From assembly GCF_030433675.1 (NCBI RefSeq), contig NZ_JAROCB010000001.1:865333-929332 (forward strand): a stretch of DNA of 64,000 nt, read 5' to 3'. Made by a program: the position numbers and the translations under genes. Numbering within the stretch: position 1 is the stretch's first letter; every line of letters begins with the position of its first letter. This document shows, piece by piece, positions 43,405 to 51,200 of the stretch. Origin of the DNA: Leifsonia virtsii. GTDB taxonomy: Bacteria > Actinomycetota > Actinomycetes > Actinomycetales > Microbacteriaceae. The notes under the pieces are model-generated. The model made no database searches. It worked only from the letters and a program-made list of their open reading frames with translations, and was not told the DNA's origin.

Positions 43405-43427
43405 CAAACTGATTACGCGGGTTCGAT
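43405..43427 (+). repeat. Island direct repeat, right copy (tRNA-Gly fragment)
   Basis: An exact 23-base copy of tRNA-Gly positions 41700-41722 stands here without the rest of the tRNA; similarity extends to 26 of 27 bases from 43401. It marks the probable right end (attR) of the integrated segment. Confidence 0.7.
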
Positions 43428-43483
43428 CCCCTATCTCCGGCTTCTTCCGCGATTGACACCGCTCGTCACGATTGCACCCGCTC

Positions 43484-43520
43484 GCCCCACCGCAGACGTG
43501 ACGCAAGCCCGCAGTCGCTG
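43484..43520. repeat. Partial copy of the GCAGACGT/CGCAGTCGC element
   Basis: CACCGCAGACGTGACG followed by CCGCAGTCGC matches the right half of the element at 24043-24116, but the left half is missing or decayed apart from GTCACG at 43465. It lies 57 bases past the island repeat. Confidence 0.6.
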
Positions 43521-43555
43521 TCGCCAGCAGCCGCCGCACGCGCCACAATGACCGC

Positions 43556-44263
43556 ATGGCGCCCCCATCCCCGCCGGACGACGCGCCCGGGCCCGCGCCC
43601 CACGCGCCGCCGCCCGAGCACCTCTCCGACGCGCAGCGCAGCCTGCGCGCGCAGCTGCTCGCGACCGAGCACTGGAGCCTGCTGGCGTCGCGCAGCACGA
43701 CGCAGAGCGAGGTGCTCACCCGCATCGCGATCTTCCTGACGCTGGTGTCGGCGGGGCTGGTGACGCTCGGGTTTATCGGGCAGGCGAGCGGGTTCCACGG
43801 GTGGTTCGGGATCGCGGCGCTCGGCGTGCTGTTGGTGCTCGCGCTGCTCGGGCTGATCACGATGGTGCGGGTGTTCAACACGTCCGACGAGGACATGATG
43901 TACGTCGTCGCCATGAACCGGTTGCGGGCGGCGTACCTCGACCTCGATCCGGGACTCGGACGGTACCTCTACGCGTCGGCCAACGACGATGAGCAGGGCA
44001 TCCGGACGACGTACCACTTCTTCTACGAGCGGGGCGCGAGTCCTGTGCTCGGCAGCTCGATGATGCTGATCGCGGTCGTGGAGTCGATCGTCCTCGGGCT
44101 GCTCGTCGGCAGTGCGACCGCATCCCTCGGGGCGGCGCCGGCGCTCGCGATCGTCGTCGGGGTGGTCGTCGCCGTCGTCGGCGTCGTGCTGGCGATGCTG
44201 TGGGGCTTCTCGATCTACCGGCGGGCCGTCGCGTCACTGCGGCCGGTCAACCCCAGCCGCTGA
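43556..44263 (+). CDS. Hypothetical membrane protein, 235 residues, four predicted membrane helices
   Basis: I do not recognise this family. After a Pro-rich N-terminus (about 25 residues) and a soluble helix (SDAQRSLRAQLLATEHWSLL), two hydrophobic segments follow (ILTLVSAGLVTLGFIG; FGIAALGVLLVLALLGLITM), then a cytoplasmic-looking loop of about 60 residues with DEDMMYVVAMNRLRAAYLDL, and two more membrane segments before a basic C-terminus. The loop between the pairs is conserved in style with 'DUF'-type membrane sensors but no catalytic residue is evident. It stands alone just outside the island. Confidence 0.7.
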   Translation: MAPPSPPDDAPGPAPHAPPPEHLSDAQRSLRAQLLATEHWSLLASRSTTQSEVLTRIAIFLTLVSAGLVTLGFIGQASGFHGWFGIAALGVLLVLALLGLITMVRVFNTSDEDMMYVVAMNRLRAAYLDLDPGLGRYLYASANDDEQGIRTTYHFFYERGASPVLGSSMMLIAVVESIVLGLLVGSATASLGAAPALAIVVGVVVAVVGVVLAMLWGFSIYRRAVASLRPVNPSR

Positions 44264-44283
44264 CTCCGACCCCGCCGCGACCG

Positions 44284-44496
44284 CTACTCGTTGCCGACGT
44301 GCTTGTCGGCCTCGTCGCGGGCGCCGTCGATCTTGTCGTCGAACTTGCCGCCGGTGACCTTCTTGGCCGCCCCGGCGACGCCGTCGAGCAGCTTGTCGCT
44401 GATGTCCTCGGCCTGCCCGGAGTTCAGGGCGTCCTTGACCTTCGGGTCGTTCAGGAACTCCTGCGCCTTCTTCGTGATGTCGTCGAATCCCGCCAT
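44284..44496 (-). CDS. MT0933-type antitoxin-like small protein
   Basis: The product is 70 residues (MAGFDDITKKAQEFLNDPKV, then DKLLDGVAGAAKKVTGGKFD), matching the MT0933/Rv0909 antitoxin-like family of charged helical proteins found in many actinobacteria. No toxin gene is adjacent: the next gene on the strand is a response regulator. Many chromosomal members of this family have no partner, so a true toxin-antitoxin role is doubtful here. The ATG at 44496 is preferred to one five codons upstream. Confidence 0.75.
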   Translation of the reverse strand: MAGFDDITKKAQEFLNDPKVKDALNSGQAEDISDKLLDGVAGAAKKVTGGKFDDKIDGARDEADKHVGNE

Positions 44497-44512
44497 GCGG
44501 CCATCCAACACC

Positions 44513-45163
44513 TCAGCGCTGCAGGAACGCCAGTACCGCCAGCACCCGGCGGTGGTCGTCCCCGGAGTCCTCCAGGGCGAGCTTCTGGAAGATCGAGGTC
44601 ACGTTCTTCTCCACCGCGCCGACGCCGACGACCATGCGGGACGCGATGGCCGCGTTCGTCCGCCCCTCCGCCATCAGCTCCAGCACCTCGCGCTCGCGCG
44701 GCGTCAGGGTGGCGAGCGGGTCAGTCCGGCGGGTCAGCAGCTCGCGCACCACCTGCGGGTCGAGCACGGTGCCGCCGGCCGCGACGCGGGTGACCGCATC
44801 CTGGAGCTCGTCGAGGGAGGCGATGCGGTCCTTGAGGAGGTAGCCGGTCCTGCCCTCTCCCCCGGCCAGCAGCTCCTGCGCGTAGGTCGACTCGACGTAC
44901 TGGGACAGTAGCAGCACGGCGATCGACGGATGCTCGCGCCGGATCCGCAGCGCCGCCCGCACGCCCTCGTCGCGGAACGTCGGCGGCATCCGCACATCGA
45001 GCACCACCACGTCCGGCATCAGGTCGGGCAGCGCCTCCAGCAGCGTGTCCGCATCGCCGAACGCGCCGACGGTGTCGAAGCCGGCCTCGTCGAACAGGCG
45101 GATGAGGCCCTCCCGCAGCAGCACGGAGTCGTCGGCGACGACGACGCGGAGAGGGGTGGGCAC
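44513..45163 (-). CDS. NarL/LuxR-family two-component response regulator
   Basis: The product is 216 residues. The receiver domain has the acidic pocket (VVVADDSVLLREGL) and phospho-aspartate in VVVLDVRMPP, with the switch Ser region (LLLSQYVEST) and Lys in GYLLKDRI. The C-terminal HTH is LTPREREVLELMAEGRTNAA. It is downstream of the sensor kinase gene at 45288, but a palindromic element of about 72 bases lies between, so the two may be transcribed at different levels. Target genes are unknown. Confidence 0.92.
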   Translation of the reverse strand: MPTPLRVVVADDSVLLREGLIRLFDEAGFDTVGAFGDADTLLEALPDLMPDVVVLDVRMPPTFRDEGVRAALRIRREHPSIAVLLLSQYVESTYAQELLAGGEGRTGYLLKDRIASLDELQDAVTRVAAGGTVLDPQVVRELLTRRTDPLATLTPREREVLELMAEGRTNAAIASRMVVGVGAVEKNVTSIFQKLALEDSGDDHRRVLAVLAFLQR

Positions 45164-45194
45164 CCATCCACCCTAGGGGCCCTGCGCGCAGCGA

Positions 45195-45266
45195 CGCGAC
45201 TGCGGTGGTCCGGAAGGTCTGCGGGTGCTCGCGCAGGCGCAGACGTTCCGGACCACCGCAGTCGCG
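45195..45266. repeat. 21-bp perfect inverted repeat, GCAGACGT/CGCAGTCGC family
   Basis: Arms 45195-45215 and 45246-45266 are perfect reverse complements; inside, GTCTGC and GCAGAC form a second stem pair. It lies between a sensor kinase gene and its response regulator gene on the same strand, and so could end or reduce transcription between them. Confidence 0.85.
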
Positions 45267-45287
45267 GAGGCGGGCGGGACGGACGGG

Positions 45288-46661
45288 TCAGGTGAGCGGG
45301 ATGCGCGCGCCGATCCGGGTCGGGCCGCCGGCGGGGCTGTCGACGACGAGCTCGCCGCGCAGGCCGCGCACCCGCTCCTCCAGCCCGCGCAGGCCGTGGC
45401 CGGCGACCGGCGACGCGCCACCGCGGCCGTTGTCGGTGAGCCAGACGTTCAGCCACGGGGTGCCCGCGTCGTCCACGCTTCGATCGAGGAAGAGCCGCGC
45501 GGACGAGGCGCCCGAGTGCTTGGCCAGGTTGGCGGCGAGCTCCGCGAGCACGTAGTACGCGTTGCGCTCGATCTCGGGACTGAACCGCTCCCCGGCCGGT
45601 AGCGACGACTCCACCGTCATCGGGATGGGACTGCGCGCGGCGAGCGACTCTGCGGCAGCCACGAGACCCCGGTCCTGCAGGATCGGCGGCGCGAACCCAC
45701 GGGACAGCGCGCGCAGCTCCTCCAGCGTGTCGCCGGCCTGCTGCCGCGCCTCGGCGAGCAGTGTCGCGGCGGCCTCCGGGTCGTCGGACAGCTTGCGCTC
45801 GGCCGCGGCGATGTCCATCTGCAACCGGATGAGGCGCTGCTGCGGGCCGTCGTGCAGGTCGCGCTCCAGGCGGCGCAGCGCCTGATCCTCCGCGGCGACG
45901 GCGGCACCGCGCGACGCGGACAGGTCGGCGACCTCGCGCTGCAGCTCCTCCGACGGCCAGCGGCCGAGCAGGCCGCGAGCGACGGCCTCGTGGATGACGG
46001 TCAGTCCGCGCGTGACGAACGGCAGCGTGACGGCGAAGACGATGCCGAGGAGGAACTCCAGGATGCGGTCGCCGACCACCGGGTCGAACGTCGAGTTCAC
46101 GCGGAACACGGCATCCACGATCGTGCTCGACAGGTAAAAGCTGCGGTCGCCCTGCGGGATGAAGCCCTGCCAGATCCACCCGGTCAGGCCGCCGAGGGCG
46201 ATCGAGGTCCAGACGATGGTGACGGTCCAGGAGAAGATGCTGACGATCGGGTTGACGATCGCGCCGTGCAGCAGGTACAGCCAGTAGTGGCCGTTCGCGA
46301 ACGGCGAGATGAGCCCGCGCCAGAACGACACCGGGGTGCCGGGCTTGCGCCACACCGGACGCGGGATGGACGGGCGGCCCGCCCAATCCAGCCGGGTCAG
46401 CTCGACGACACCGAAACCGCGCGCGGTGTAGAAGGTCGCGACGAGCACGAAGAAGCCGATGTAGATGACGATCGTGCCGACGCCCAGCCAGAACAGTGCC
46501 AGCAGCACGGACAGGCCGACGATCGCGATCGGCATGGTGAGCAGCAGGAAGCCGAGCTCCCGGGGCACGCCGCGCCACAGCGACCCGTAGCCGGTACGGG
46601 CGGACGACGGCGGTGCGGGGGTCACAGCATCCAGCGTGGCAGAAGAGGAGGTGGTGGTCAT
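45288..46661 (-). CDS. Sensor histidine kinase (HPK7/NarX type) with membrane sensor
   Basis: The product is 457 residues. About the first 200 residues contain four to six hydrophobic segments of the actinobacterial putative sensor domain (FLLLTMPIAIVGLSVLLALF, TIVIYIGFFVLVATFYTARG). The HisKA_3 dimerisation region has the phospho-acceptor in ERDLHDGPQQRLIRLQMD, and the ATPase domain shows LAANLAKHSGASSARL, VWLTDNGRGG and GHGLRGLEERV. It pairs with the response regulator downstream. The signal is not known; related systems in actinobacteria sense envelope stress. Confidence 0.9.
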   Translation of the reverse strand: MTTTSSSATLDAVTPAPPSSARTGYGSLWRGVPRELGFLLLTMPIAIVGLSVLLALFWLGVGTIVIYIGFFVLVATFYTARGFGVVELTRLDWAGRPSIPRPVWRKPGTPVSFWRGLISPFANGHYWLYLLHGAIVNPIVSIFSWTVTIVWTSIALGGLTGWIWQGFIPQGDRSFYLSSTIVDAVFRVNSTFDPVVGDRILEFLLGIVFAVTLPFVTRGLTVIHEAVARGLLGRWPSEELQREVADLSASRGAAVAAEDQALRRLERDLHDGPQQRLIRLQMDIAAAERKLSDDPEAAATLLAEARQQAGDTLEELRALSRGFAPPILQDRGLVAAAESLAARSPIPMTVESSLPAGERFSPEIERNAYYVLAELAANLAKHSGASSARLFLDRSVDDAGTPWLNVWLTDNGRGGASPVAGHGLRGLEERVRGLRGELVVDSPAGGPTRIGARIPLT

Positions 46662-46760
46662 GCTTCGAGCCTGGCCGGAGGGGCGCATCCGCCCCATCCC
46701 GCCGGCCGCCGAACCGGTCCGGGGGTTAACCCCTCCTTACTTAGCGGAGCCTTCGCTTCG

Positions 46761-46788
46761 TTGCGGAATTCCCAGCGCTCGGTAGCGT
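46761..46788 (+). promoter_or_regulatory. Candidate promoter of the dps gene
   Basis: TTGCGG (46761-46766), a 16-base spacer and TAGCGT (46783-46788) lie 30 bases before the dps start. The match is fair; stress sigma factors could also use this region. Confidence 0.45.
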
Positions 46789-46817
46789 TGAGGCAGGCAG
46801 ACGAAAGGACACCACCC

Positions 46818-47300
46818 ATGACGGACATCGCCGCAACCCAGAGTGTCTCCAACCCCGACGTCGCCGCGGGGGTCGCACAGTTCCTGAGCCCCGTGGTGGT
46901 CGACCTGACCGCCATCGTGGTCAACGGCAAGCAGGCGCACTGGCACGTGCGCGGAGCCAACTTCATCGGCGTGCACGAGCTGCTCGACACGATCGTCGAC
47001 CACGCCCAGGAGTGGGCCGACCTCGCCGCGGAGCGCATCGTCGCCCTCGGCCTCCCGGTGGACGCGCGCCTCGGCACCGTCGCCGCCAAGACGACCACGC
47101 CGGAGCTGACCGCCGGCTTCCGCCCCTCCACCGAGACCATCGCCGAGGTCATCGCGCAGCTCGACGCCGCGCTCGCCGGGGTGAACACGGCCGTGCGCGA
47201 GCTGGCCGAGCTCGACCAGACGTCGCAGGATGTGGCGATCGAGATCGCCCGCGGGCTCGACAAGGACCGCTGGTTCCTGTTCGCGCACATCAGCGAGTAG
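46818..47300 (+). CDS. dps: DNA-binding ferritin-like protein Dps
   Basis: This is a 160-residue Dps/ferritin-like protein. The ferroxidase centre motif is in GKQAHWHVRGANFIGVHELLDTIVDHA, including the conserved His, Asp and Glu; ERIVALGLPVDARLGTV follows. Dps stores iron as ferric mineral using peroxide and binds DNA, protecting cells in stationary phase. No lysine-rich N-terminal tail is visible, so DNA binding may use a different surface. GAAAGGA lies nine bases upstream of the ATG. A clear terminator follows. Confidence 0.95.
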   Translation: MTDIAATQSVSNPDVAAGVAQFLSPVVVDLTAIVVNGKQAHWHVRGANFIGVHELLDTIVDHAQEWADLAAERIVALGLPVDARLGTVAAKTTTPELTAGFRPSTETIAEVIAQLDAALAGVNTAVRELAELDQTSQDVAIEIARGLDKDRWFLFAHISE

Positions 47301-47310
47301 CACCCGCTGC

Positions 47311-47342
47311 GAAGGGCCGTCCGCGTGAGCGGGCGGCCCTTC
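47311..47342 (+). terminator. Intrinsic terminator after dps
   Basis: GAAGGGCCGTCCGC pairs with GCGGGCGGCCCTTC around GTGA, with one wobble-type position, followed by GTGCGTTT. It begins 10 bases after the dps stop. Confidence 0.75.
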
Positions 47343-47460
47343 GTGCGTTTCGGGCGCGATCGAAGCTGCAGCCGTCGGGGCGCGTGCGCTCGGGCTGTGG
47401 ACAGCGGTGGATGTTGAAAGTCGAATGGAGGCGTCGGATAGTCCGTCTGGGCTGACTCCC

Positions 47461-47497
47461 GTCGGAGATTCGGCCGGATCGCGTGCGAATCTCCGAC
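47461..47497. repeat. 12-bp perfect inverted repeat between dps and amidohydrolase genes
   Basis: GTCGGAGATTCG (47461-47472) and CGAATCTCCGAC (47486-47497) are exact reverse complements with a 13-base gap. It lies near the 3' end of the convergent amidohydrolase gene, which it probably terminates. Confidence 0.75.
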
Positions 47498-47521
47498 ACT
47501 ACGTCGGCGCAGCCTGCTCGC

Positions 47522-48979
47522 TCAGCGCAGCGCGTCGTGCGTGAAGCGGCCGGCGAGGAGGGTGGCGGCGACCGGCATCGTCCGCAGGTCGTCGGGCGCA
47601 GCGGCGAGCGGGTCGCGGTCGAGCACCGCGAGGTCGGCCGGCTGACCGGACGCGACGGAGGAGCGGACGGACGCGGCGAGGGCCGCCTCCACCGGCAGAC
47701 GCTGCTCGGGATGCCACGGCTCGCGGCCGTCGCGGGCGCGGCCCACGGCGGAGGCGATCGCGGCCCAGGGGTCGAGTGGCGCCACGGGCGCATCCGAGCC
47801 GAAGGCGAGGCGCGCGCCGCTGCGGTGCAGCTCGGCCAGCGGGAAGGCGCGGTCGGTGCGACCCGCCCAGAGGCGGTCGGCGACGTCCCGGTCGTCCATG
47901 GCGTGCTCGGGCTGGACGCTCGCGATGACGCCGAGGCGGGCGAACCCGGGCACGTCGGCGGCGTCGATCAGCTGCGCGTGCTCGATGCGGCCACCGGCAC
48001 CGACCGCCTCGAAGGCGTCGAGCGCTCGGCGGTTCGCCTCGTCGCCGATGGCGTGCACCGCGGGCTCCAGGCCGTGGGAGACGGCGAAGCGCATCCGGTC
48101 GATCAGCTCCGCCTGAGACAGGTTGGCGACGCCGTGGCCGCCGTCGGGGTACGGGTGCTCGCACAGCGCGGTGCGGGTGTTGAGGGAACCGTCGGAGATG
48201 ACCTTGAACGGGCCGACCGTGAGCAGGCCGTCGGTGCCGTCGATCGTCGCGCCCGTGCGGAGACCCAGCTCGGCGGCGCGGTCGAGGCCGTCCGCGTAGA
48301 TGCCGAACTCGACCCGGAGGATGCCCTCGCCGGCCGCGAGGCGGCGCGTCCAGACGTCGAGGTTCCAGCCATACTCGAGGTCGACGATCCCGACGACGCC
48401 CCGCGGCGCGGCGGACCGCGCGGCGTCGGCCGCCCACCGGTCGAGGGTCGCGTCGTCGGCGGTGGCGAGGCGGCTGGTGACGGCGAAGCTGGCGTCCTCG
48501 CGCAGCACGGCGTCCGTCGATCCCGGCGCGAAGCGGGCGGCGGCCGCGGTGTTCAGCCACGAGCAGTGCAGGTCGCCCGCGACGAGCACCACCGGGCGAT
48601 CGCCCGCCGCCGCATCCAGCAGCTCGCGCGTCGGCACGTCGGGCCAGAGGGCGTCGTGGAAGCCGAAGCCGACGACGAGATCGTCTCCCGGCTGCGCGGC
48701 GGCGCGCTCCCGGACGAGCGCCGCCGCCTCGGCCGCCGACGCGGCCCGCGAGACGTCCAGGCGCCGGGCGGTCTGCGCCCACTGGGTGAAGTGCACGTGC
48801 TGGTCCCAGAGGCCGGGCACCAGCCACCGCCCGTCGAGCGCGACACGCTCGGCCCCATGCCCCTCCGCACCCGAGGGCACGACAGAGTGGATGCGGCCCT
48901 CGACGAGCAGCACATCCACCGCGCCGTCGCGCCCGGGGAGGCGGCCGCCGGTCAGCAACAGCGGGGGCGCCGCCGTCAT
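47522..48979 (-). CDS. Amidohydrolase family protein (YtcJ-like)
   Basis: This is a 485-residue metal-dependent amidohydrolase of the YtcJ/amidohydrolase_3 group. The first metal ligands are in LVPGLWDQHVHFTQW (HxH), the next in AVHAIGDEANRRALD and RIEHAQLI, and the final aspartate in LAFGSDAPVAPLDPW. Length is typical. Substrates in the group are mostly unknown small N-acyl or cyclic amides. The ATG overlaps the stop of the upstream PaiB-like gene (ATGA), making an operon. Confidence 0.9.
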   Translation of the reverse strand: MTAAPPLLLTGGRLPGRDGAVDVLLVEGRIHSVVPSGAEGHGAERVALDGRWLVPGLWDQHVHFTQWAQTARRLDVSRAASAAEAAALVRERAAAQPGDDLVVGFGFHDALWPDVPTRELLDAAAGDRPVVLVAGDLHCSWLNTAAAARFAPGSTDAVLREDASFAVTSRLATADDATLDRWAADAARSAAPRGVVGIVDLEYGWNLDVWTRRLAAGEGILRVEFGIYADGLDRAAELGLRTGATIDGTDGLLTVGPFKVISDGSLNTRTALCEHPYPDGGHGVANLSQAELIDRMRFAVSHGLEPAVHAIGDEANRRALDAFEAVGAGGRIEHAQLIDAADVPGFARLGVIASVQPEHAMDDRDVADRLWAGRTDRAFPLAELHRSGARLAFGSDAPVAPLDPWAAIASAVGRARDGREPWHPEQRLPVEAALAASVRSSVASGQPADLAVLDRDPLAAAPDDLRTMPVAATLLAGRFTHDALR

Positions 48980-49614
48980 CGTGCGGCGCGGCGGCGGTCG
49001 TGCACGAGCTGCATCTCGCGGAGCAGGCCGGCGCTCGCGTACGGTCCGTCGCCGCCGAGCTCGGCCATGATCGAGTCGACGATGTGGTCGGGCCGGTTCT
49101 GGCTCATCTTCTGCTTCGCGACGATGCGGGTCGGCGTGAGCCGCAGCCCGACCGTGCCCGAGACGATGCGCTCGGCGTAGGCGGCGTCCTCCAGCGTTCC
49201 GCGCATGCGGCGGGGCGACGGGAGTTCGTCCTCGAAGTGGTCCACCAGGCGCGCGAGCACGTCGAGGTTCTCCTCGTCGCTCAGCAGCTCGGGCACGCCG
49301 GAGAAGTGAGCGGCGACGAAGTTCCACGTCGGCACGGCCGGCTTCTCGTCGTACCAGCCGGAGGAGATGTAACCGTGCGGGCCCTGCACGATCACGAGCA
49401 GCTCGTGCTCGCCCAACTCGTGCAGCTGCTCGTCCGGCCGGCCGACGTGGCTGAGCAGGCTCAGCTCGTCGCGGGTGTCGTCGAGAATGACCGGATAGTG
49501 GGAGGCGACCAGCCCGGCGGAGGTGCTGCTCACGAACGTGGCCCACGGGTTCTCGCGCACGAGCCGCTTGAGCTCGGCGGGCTCGGTGAGCGTGAAGCTC
49601 GGGTTCTGTCGCAC
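48976..49614 (-). CDS. FMN-binding negative transcriptional regulator (PaiB family)
   Basis: The product is 212 residues starting at GTG with an excellent ribosome-binding site (AGGAGGAG). Signature stretches are ENPWATFVSSTSAGLVASHYP, LSLLSHVGRPDEQLHELGE and VIVQGPHGYISSGWYDEKPA VPTWNF region, matching the PaiB/FMN-binding split-barrel family. Bacillus PaiB is linked to repression of sporulation and protease genes, but in actinobacteria these proteins are probably flavin or pyridoxamine-oxidase-like enzymes; a regulatory role should not be assumed. It lies between an Fpg gene and the amidohydrolase gene. Confidence 0.88.
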   Translation of the reverse strand: MRQNPSFTLTEPAELKRLVRENPWATFVSSTSAGLVASHYPVILDDTRDELSLLSHVGRPDEQLHELGEHELLVIVQGPHGYISSGWYDEKPAVPTWNFVAAHFSGVPELLSDEENLDVLARLVDHFEDELPSPRRMRGTLEDAAYAERIVSGTVGLRLTPTRIVAKQKMSQNRPDHIVDSIMAELGGDGPYASAGLLREMQLVHDRRRAAR

Positions 49615-49622
49615 GGCTCCTC

Positions 49623-50609
49623 CTAGGCCTGGTCGACCGGGCACCAGTACAGCTTGCGGCCGCCCAGCTCCTCCATCACGATGTTGGTCCCGCACACGCG
49701 GCACGGCAGGCCCTCGCGCTTGTAGACCCAGTGCCGGTCGTCGCGGCTCGCCATCGCCTTGCGGTAGGACTCGTCGTCCAGGTCGTCCATCGTCATCATC
49801 TGGCCGGTCTCGACGCCGATCCGCAGCAGGTGCACCCAGTCGCGCCAGAGCGCCCGAACGGTGTCCTCCGGCACCTTCTTGCCGGGCGTGTGCGGGTTCT
49901 GCCGCGCACGGAACAGCAGCTCTGCACGGTAGACGTTGCCGATGCCGCTGACGACGCTCTGGTCCATGAGCAGCAGCGCGATCGACGTCGGCTTGCGCCG
50001 CACGATCGAGACGAAGCGCTCCTCCGCCTCCGGCCCGTCGTCGACCTGCGGATCGGGGCCGAGTTTGGCGATGACCGCATCCACCTGGGCCGGGTCGAGC
50101 ACCTCGCACGCCGTCGGGCCGCGCAGGTCGGCGACGGCCGTGTCGGTCAGCAGGCGCACGCGCACCTGGCCGATCGGCTCCGGCGGGAAGGACGTGATCT
50201 CGGCCTCCACCTTCTCGGACTCGGCCATGCGCAGCCGGGTGCGCCGGGGCGCGCCGATGGAGTGGAGGGAGTTCTCACCGGCCGAGTCGAGGATCGGGTC
50301 GAGGTCGGTGCCGCGCTGGTTGGTCTGCCCCATGCGGCCGTTGGCGCTCGCGATCGTCGGGTCGATGCTGATGTCGCCGGCGAAATCCCACGCGCCGTAG
50401 AGGCCGAGGTGGACGCGCAGCCAGAGCCCGTTGTCGAACTCCAGGAACATCTGCTTGCCGACGGCCTTCGCGTCGGTCATCACGTGACCGTCGATGCGCG
50501 TGGCATCGGCGGCGAACCGGCCCTGCGGCGACGAGACCGCGACCCGGTGGCCGACGAAGTTGGCCGCGAACTGCCGCGCGATGCGGTGGACGGAGTGGCC
50601 TTCTGGCAT
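49623..50609 (-). CDS. Fpg/Nei family DNA glycosylase
   Basis: This is a 328-residue base-excision repair enzyme that removes oxidised bases. The N-terminus MPEGHSVHRIARQFAAN has the catalytic Pro-2 and Glu-3 once Met is removed; the helix-two-turn-helix region is LLMDQSVVSGIGNVYRAELLF. The C-terminal zinc finger reads LPCRVCGTNI and YWCPVDQA, so the fourth cysteine of the usual C4 set appears as Asp. The MPEGH start suggests the Nei2-like branch. It overlaps the rpiB stop by one base pair set (ATGA). Confidence 0.93.
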   Translation of the reverse strand: MPEGHSVHRIARQFAANFVGHRVAVSSPQGRFAADATRIDGHVMTDAKAVGKQMFLEFDNGLWLRVHLGLYGAWDFAGDISIDPTIASANGRMGQTNQRGTDLDPILDSAGENSLHSIGAPRRTRLRMAESEKVEAEITSFPPEPIGQVRVRLLTDTAVADLRGPTACEVLDPAQVDAVIAKLGPDPQVDDGPEAEERFVSIVRRKPTSIALLLMDQSVVSGIGNVYRAELLFRARQNPHTPGKKVPEDTVRALWRDWVHLLRIGVETGQMMTMDDLDDESYRKAMASRDDRHWVYKREGLPCRVCGTNIVMEELGGRKLYWCPVDQA

Positions 50610-51097
50610 CAGTGGTCCACGTTCTTGCCCGCGATGTCGCCGGTGGCCTCGTACTCCGCCAGCTGCGCGATGCGCCGCACGTGCCGCTCCTCGAACGAGA
50701 ACGGCTCGGCGATGAAGGTGTCGATGAAGCTCGTCGCCTCCTCGACCGTGTGCTGGCGGGCCCCCATCGCGATGACGTTGGCGTCGTTGTGCTGCCGTGC
50801 GAGGAGGGCGGTGGACTCGCTCCACACCAGTGCGGCGCGCACGCCCTTCACCTTGTTGGCCGCGATCTGCTCGCCGTTGCCGGAGCCGCCGAAGACGATG
50901 CCGAGCGCCTCGACGCCCGCCTGCTGGTCGCGCACGACGGCGGCCGCCGCGTTGATGCAGAAGGCCGGGTAGTCGTCGATGGGGTCGTACTCGGTCGGGC
51001 CGTGATCGATCACCTCGTGACCCGCCGCCGTCAGGTGCTCCTGCAGGTGCGTGCTGAAGTCGAGGCCGGCGTGGTCGGTGGCGATGTGGATGCGCAT
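50609..51097 (-). CDS. rpiB: Ribose-5-phosphate isomerase B
   Basis: This is a 162-residue RpiB/LacAB sugar-phosphate isomerase interconverting ribose-5-phosphate and ribulose-5-phosphate. MRIHIATDHAGLDFSTHLQE and FGGSGNGEQIAANKVKGVRA are diagnostic; GSGNG is the phosphate-binding loop, with Ser/Asn in place of the usual Cys of the E. coli-type active site. A TAAACT box (51104-51109, minus strand) lies six bases before ATG 51097, fitting a leaderless mRNA; a GTG two codons upstream is the alternative start. Confidence 0.93.
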   Translation of the reverse strand: MRIHIATDHAGLDFSTHLQEHLTAAGHEVIDHGPTEYDPIDDYPAFCINAAAAVVRDQQAGVEALGIVFGGSGNGEQIAANKVKGVRAALVWSESTALLARQHNDANVIAMGARQHTVEEATSFIDTFIAEPFSFEERHVRRIAQLAEYEATGDIAGKNVDH

Positions 51098-51103
51098 ATC
51101 CAC

Positions 51104-51109
51104 AGTTTA
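51104..51109 (-). promoter_or_regulatory. -10 box for leaderless rpiB
   Basis: TAAACT on the minus strand lies six bases before ATG 51097 and no ribosome-binding site is visible. The divergent pepN gene starts about 90 bases away and has a separate ribosome-binding site. Confidence 0.55.
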
Positions 51110-51200
51110 GGGACGACCACCGACCCCGCCCGCGCCGGTGGCTAAGGTGGTTGCCGTGGACACGATCCACGCCGTCCCATGATCGCTCAAGGAGTCAGCG

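Noticed and set aside
44284-44496. Functional toxin-antitoxin module
   Set aside because: Only the antitoxin-like protein is present; the flanking genes are a membrane protein and a response regulator, with no toxin frame.
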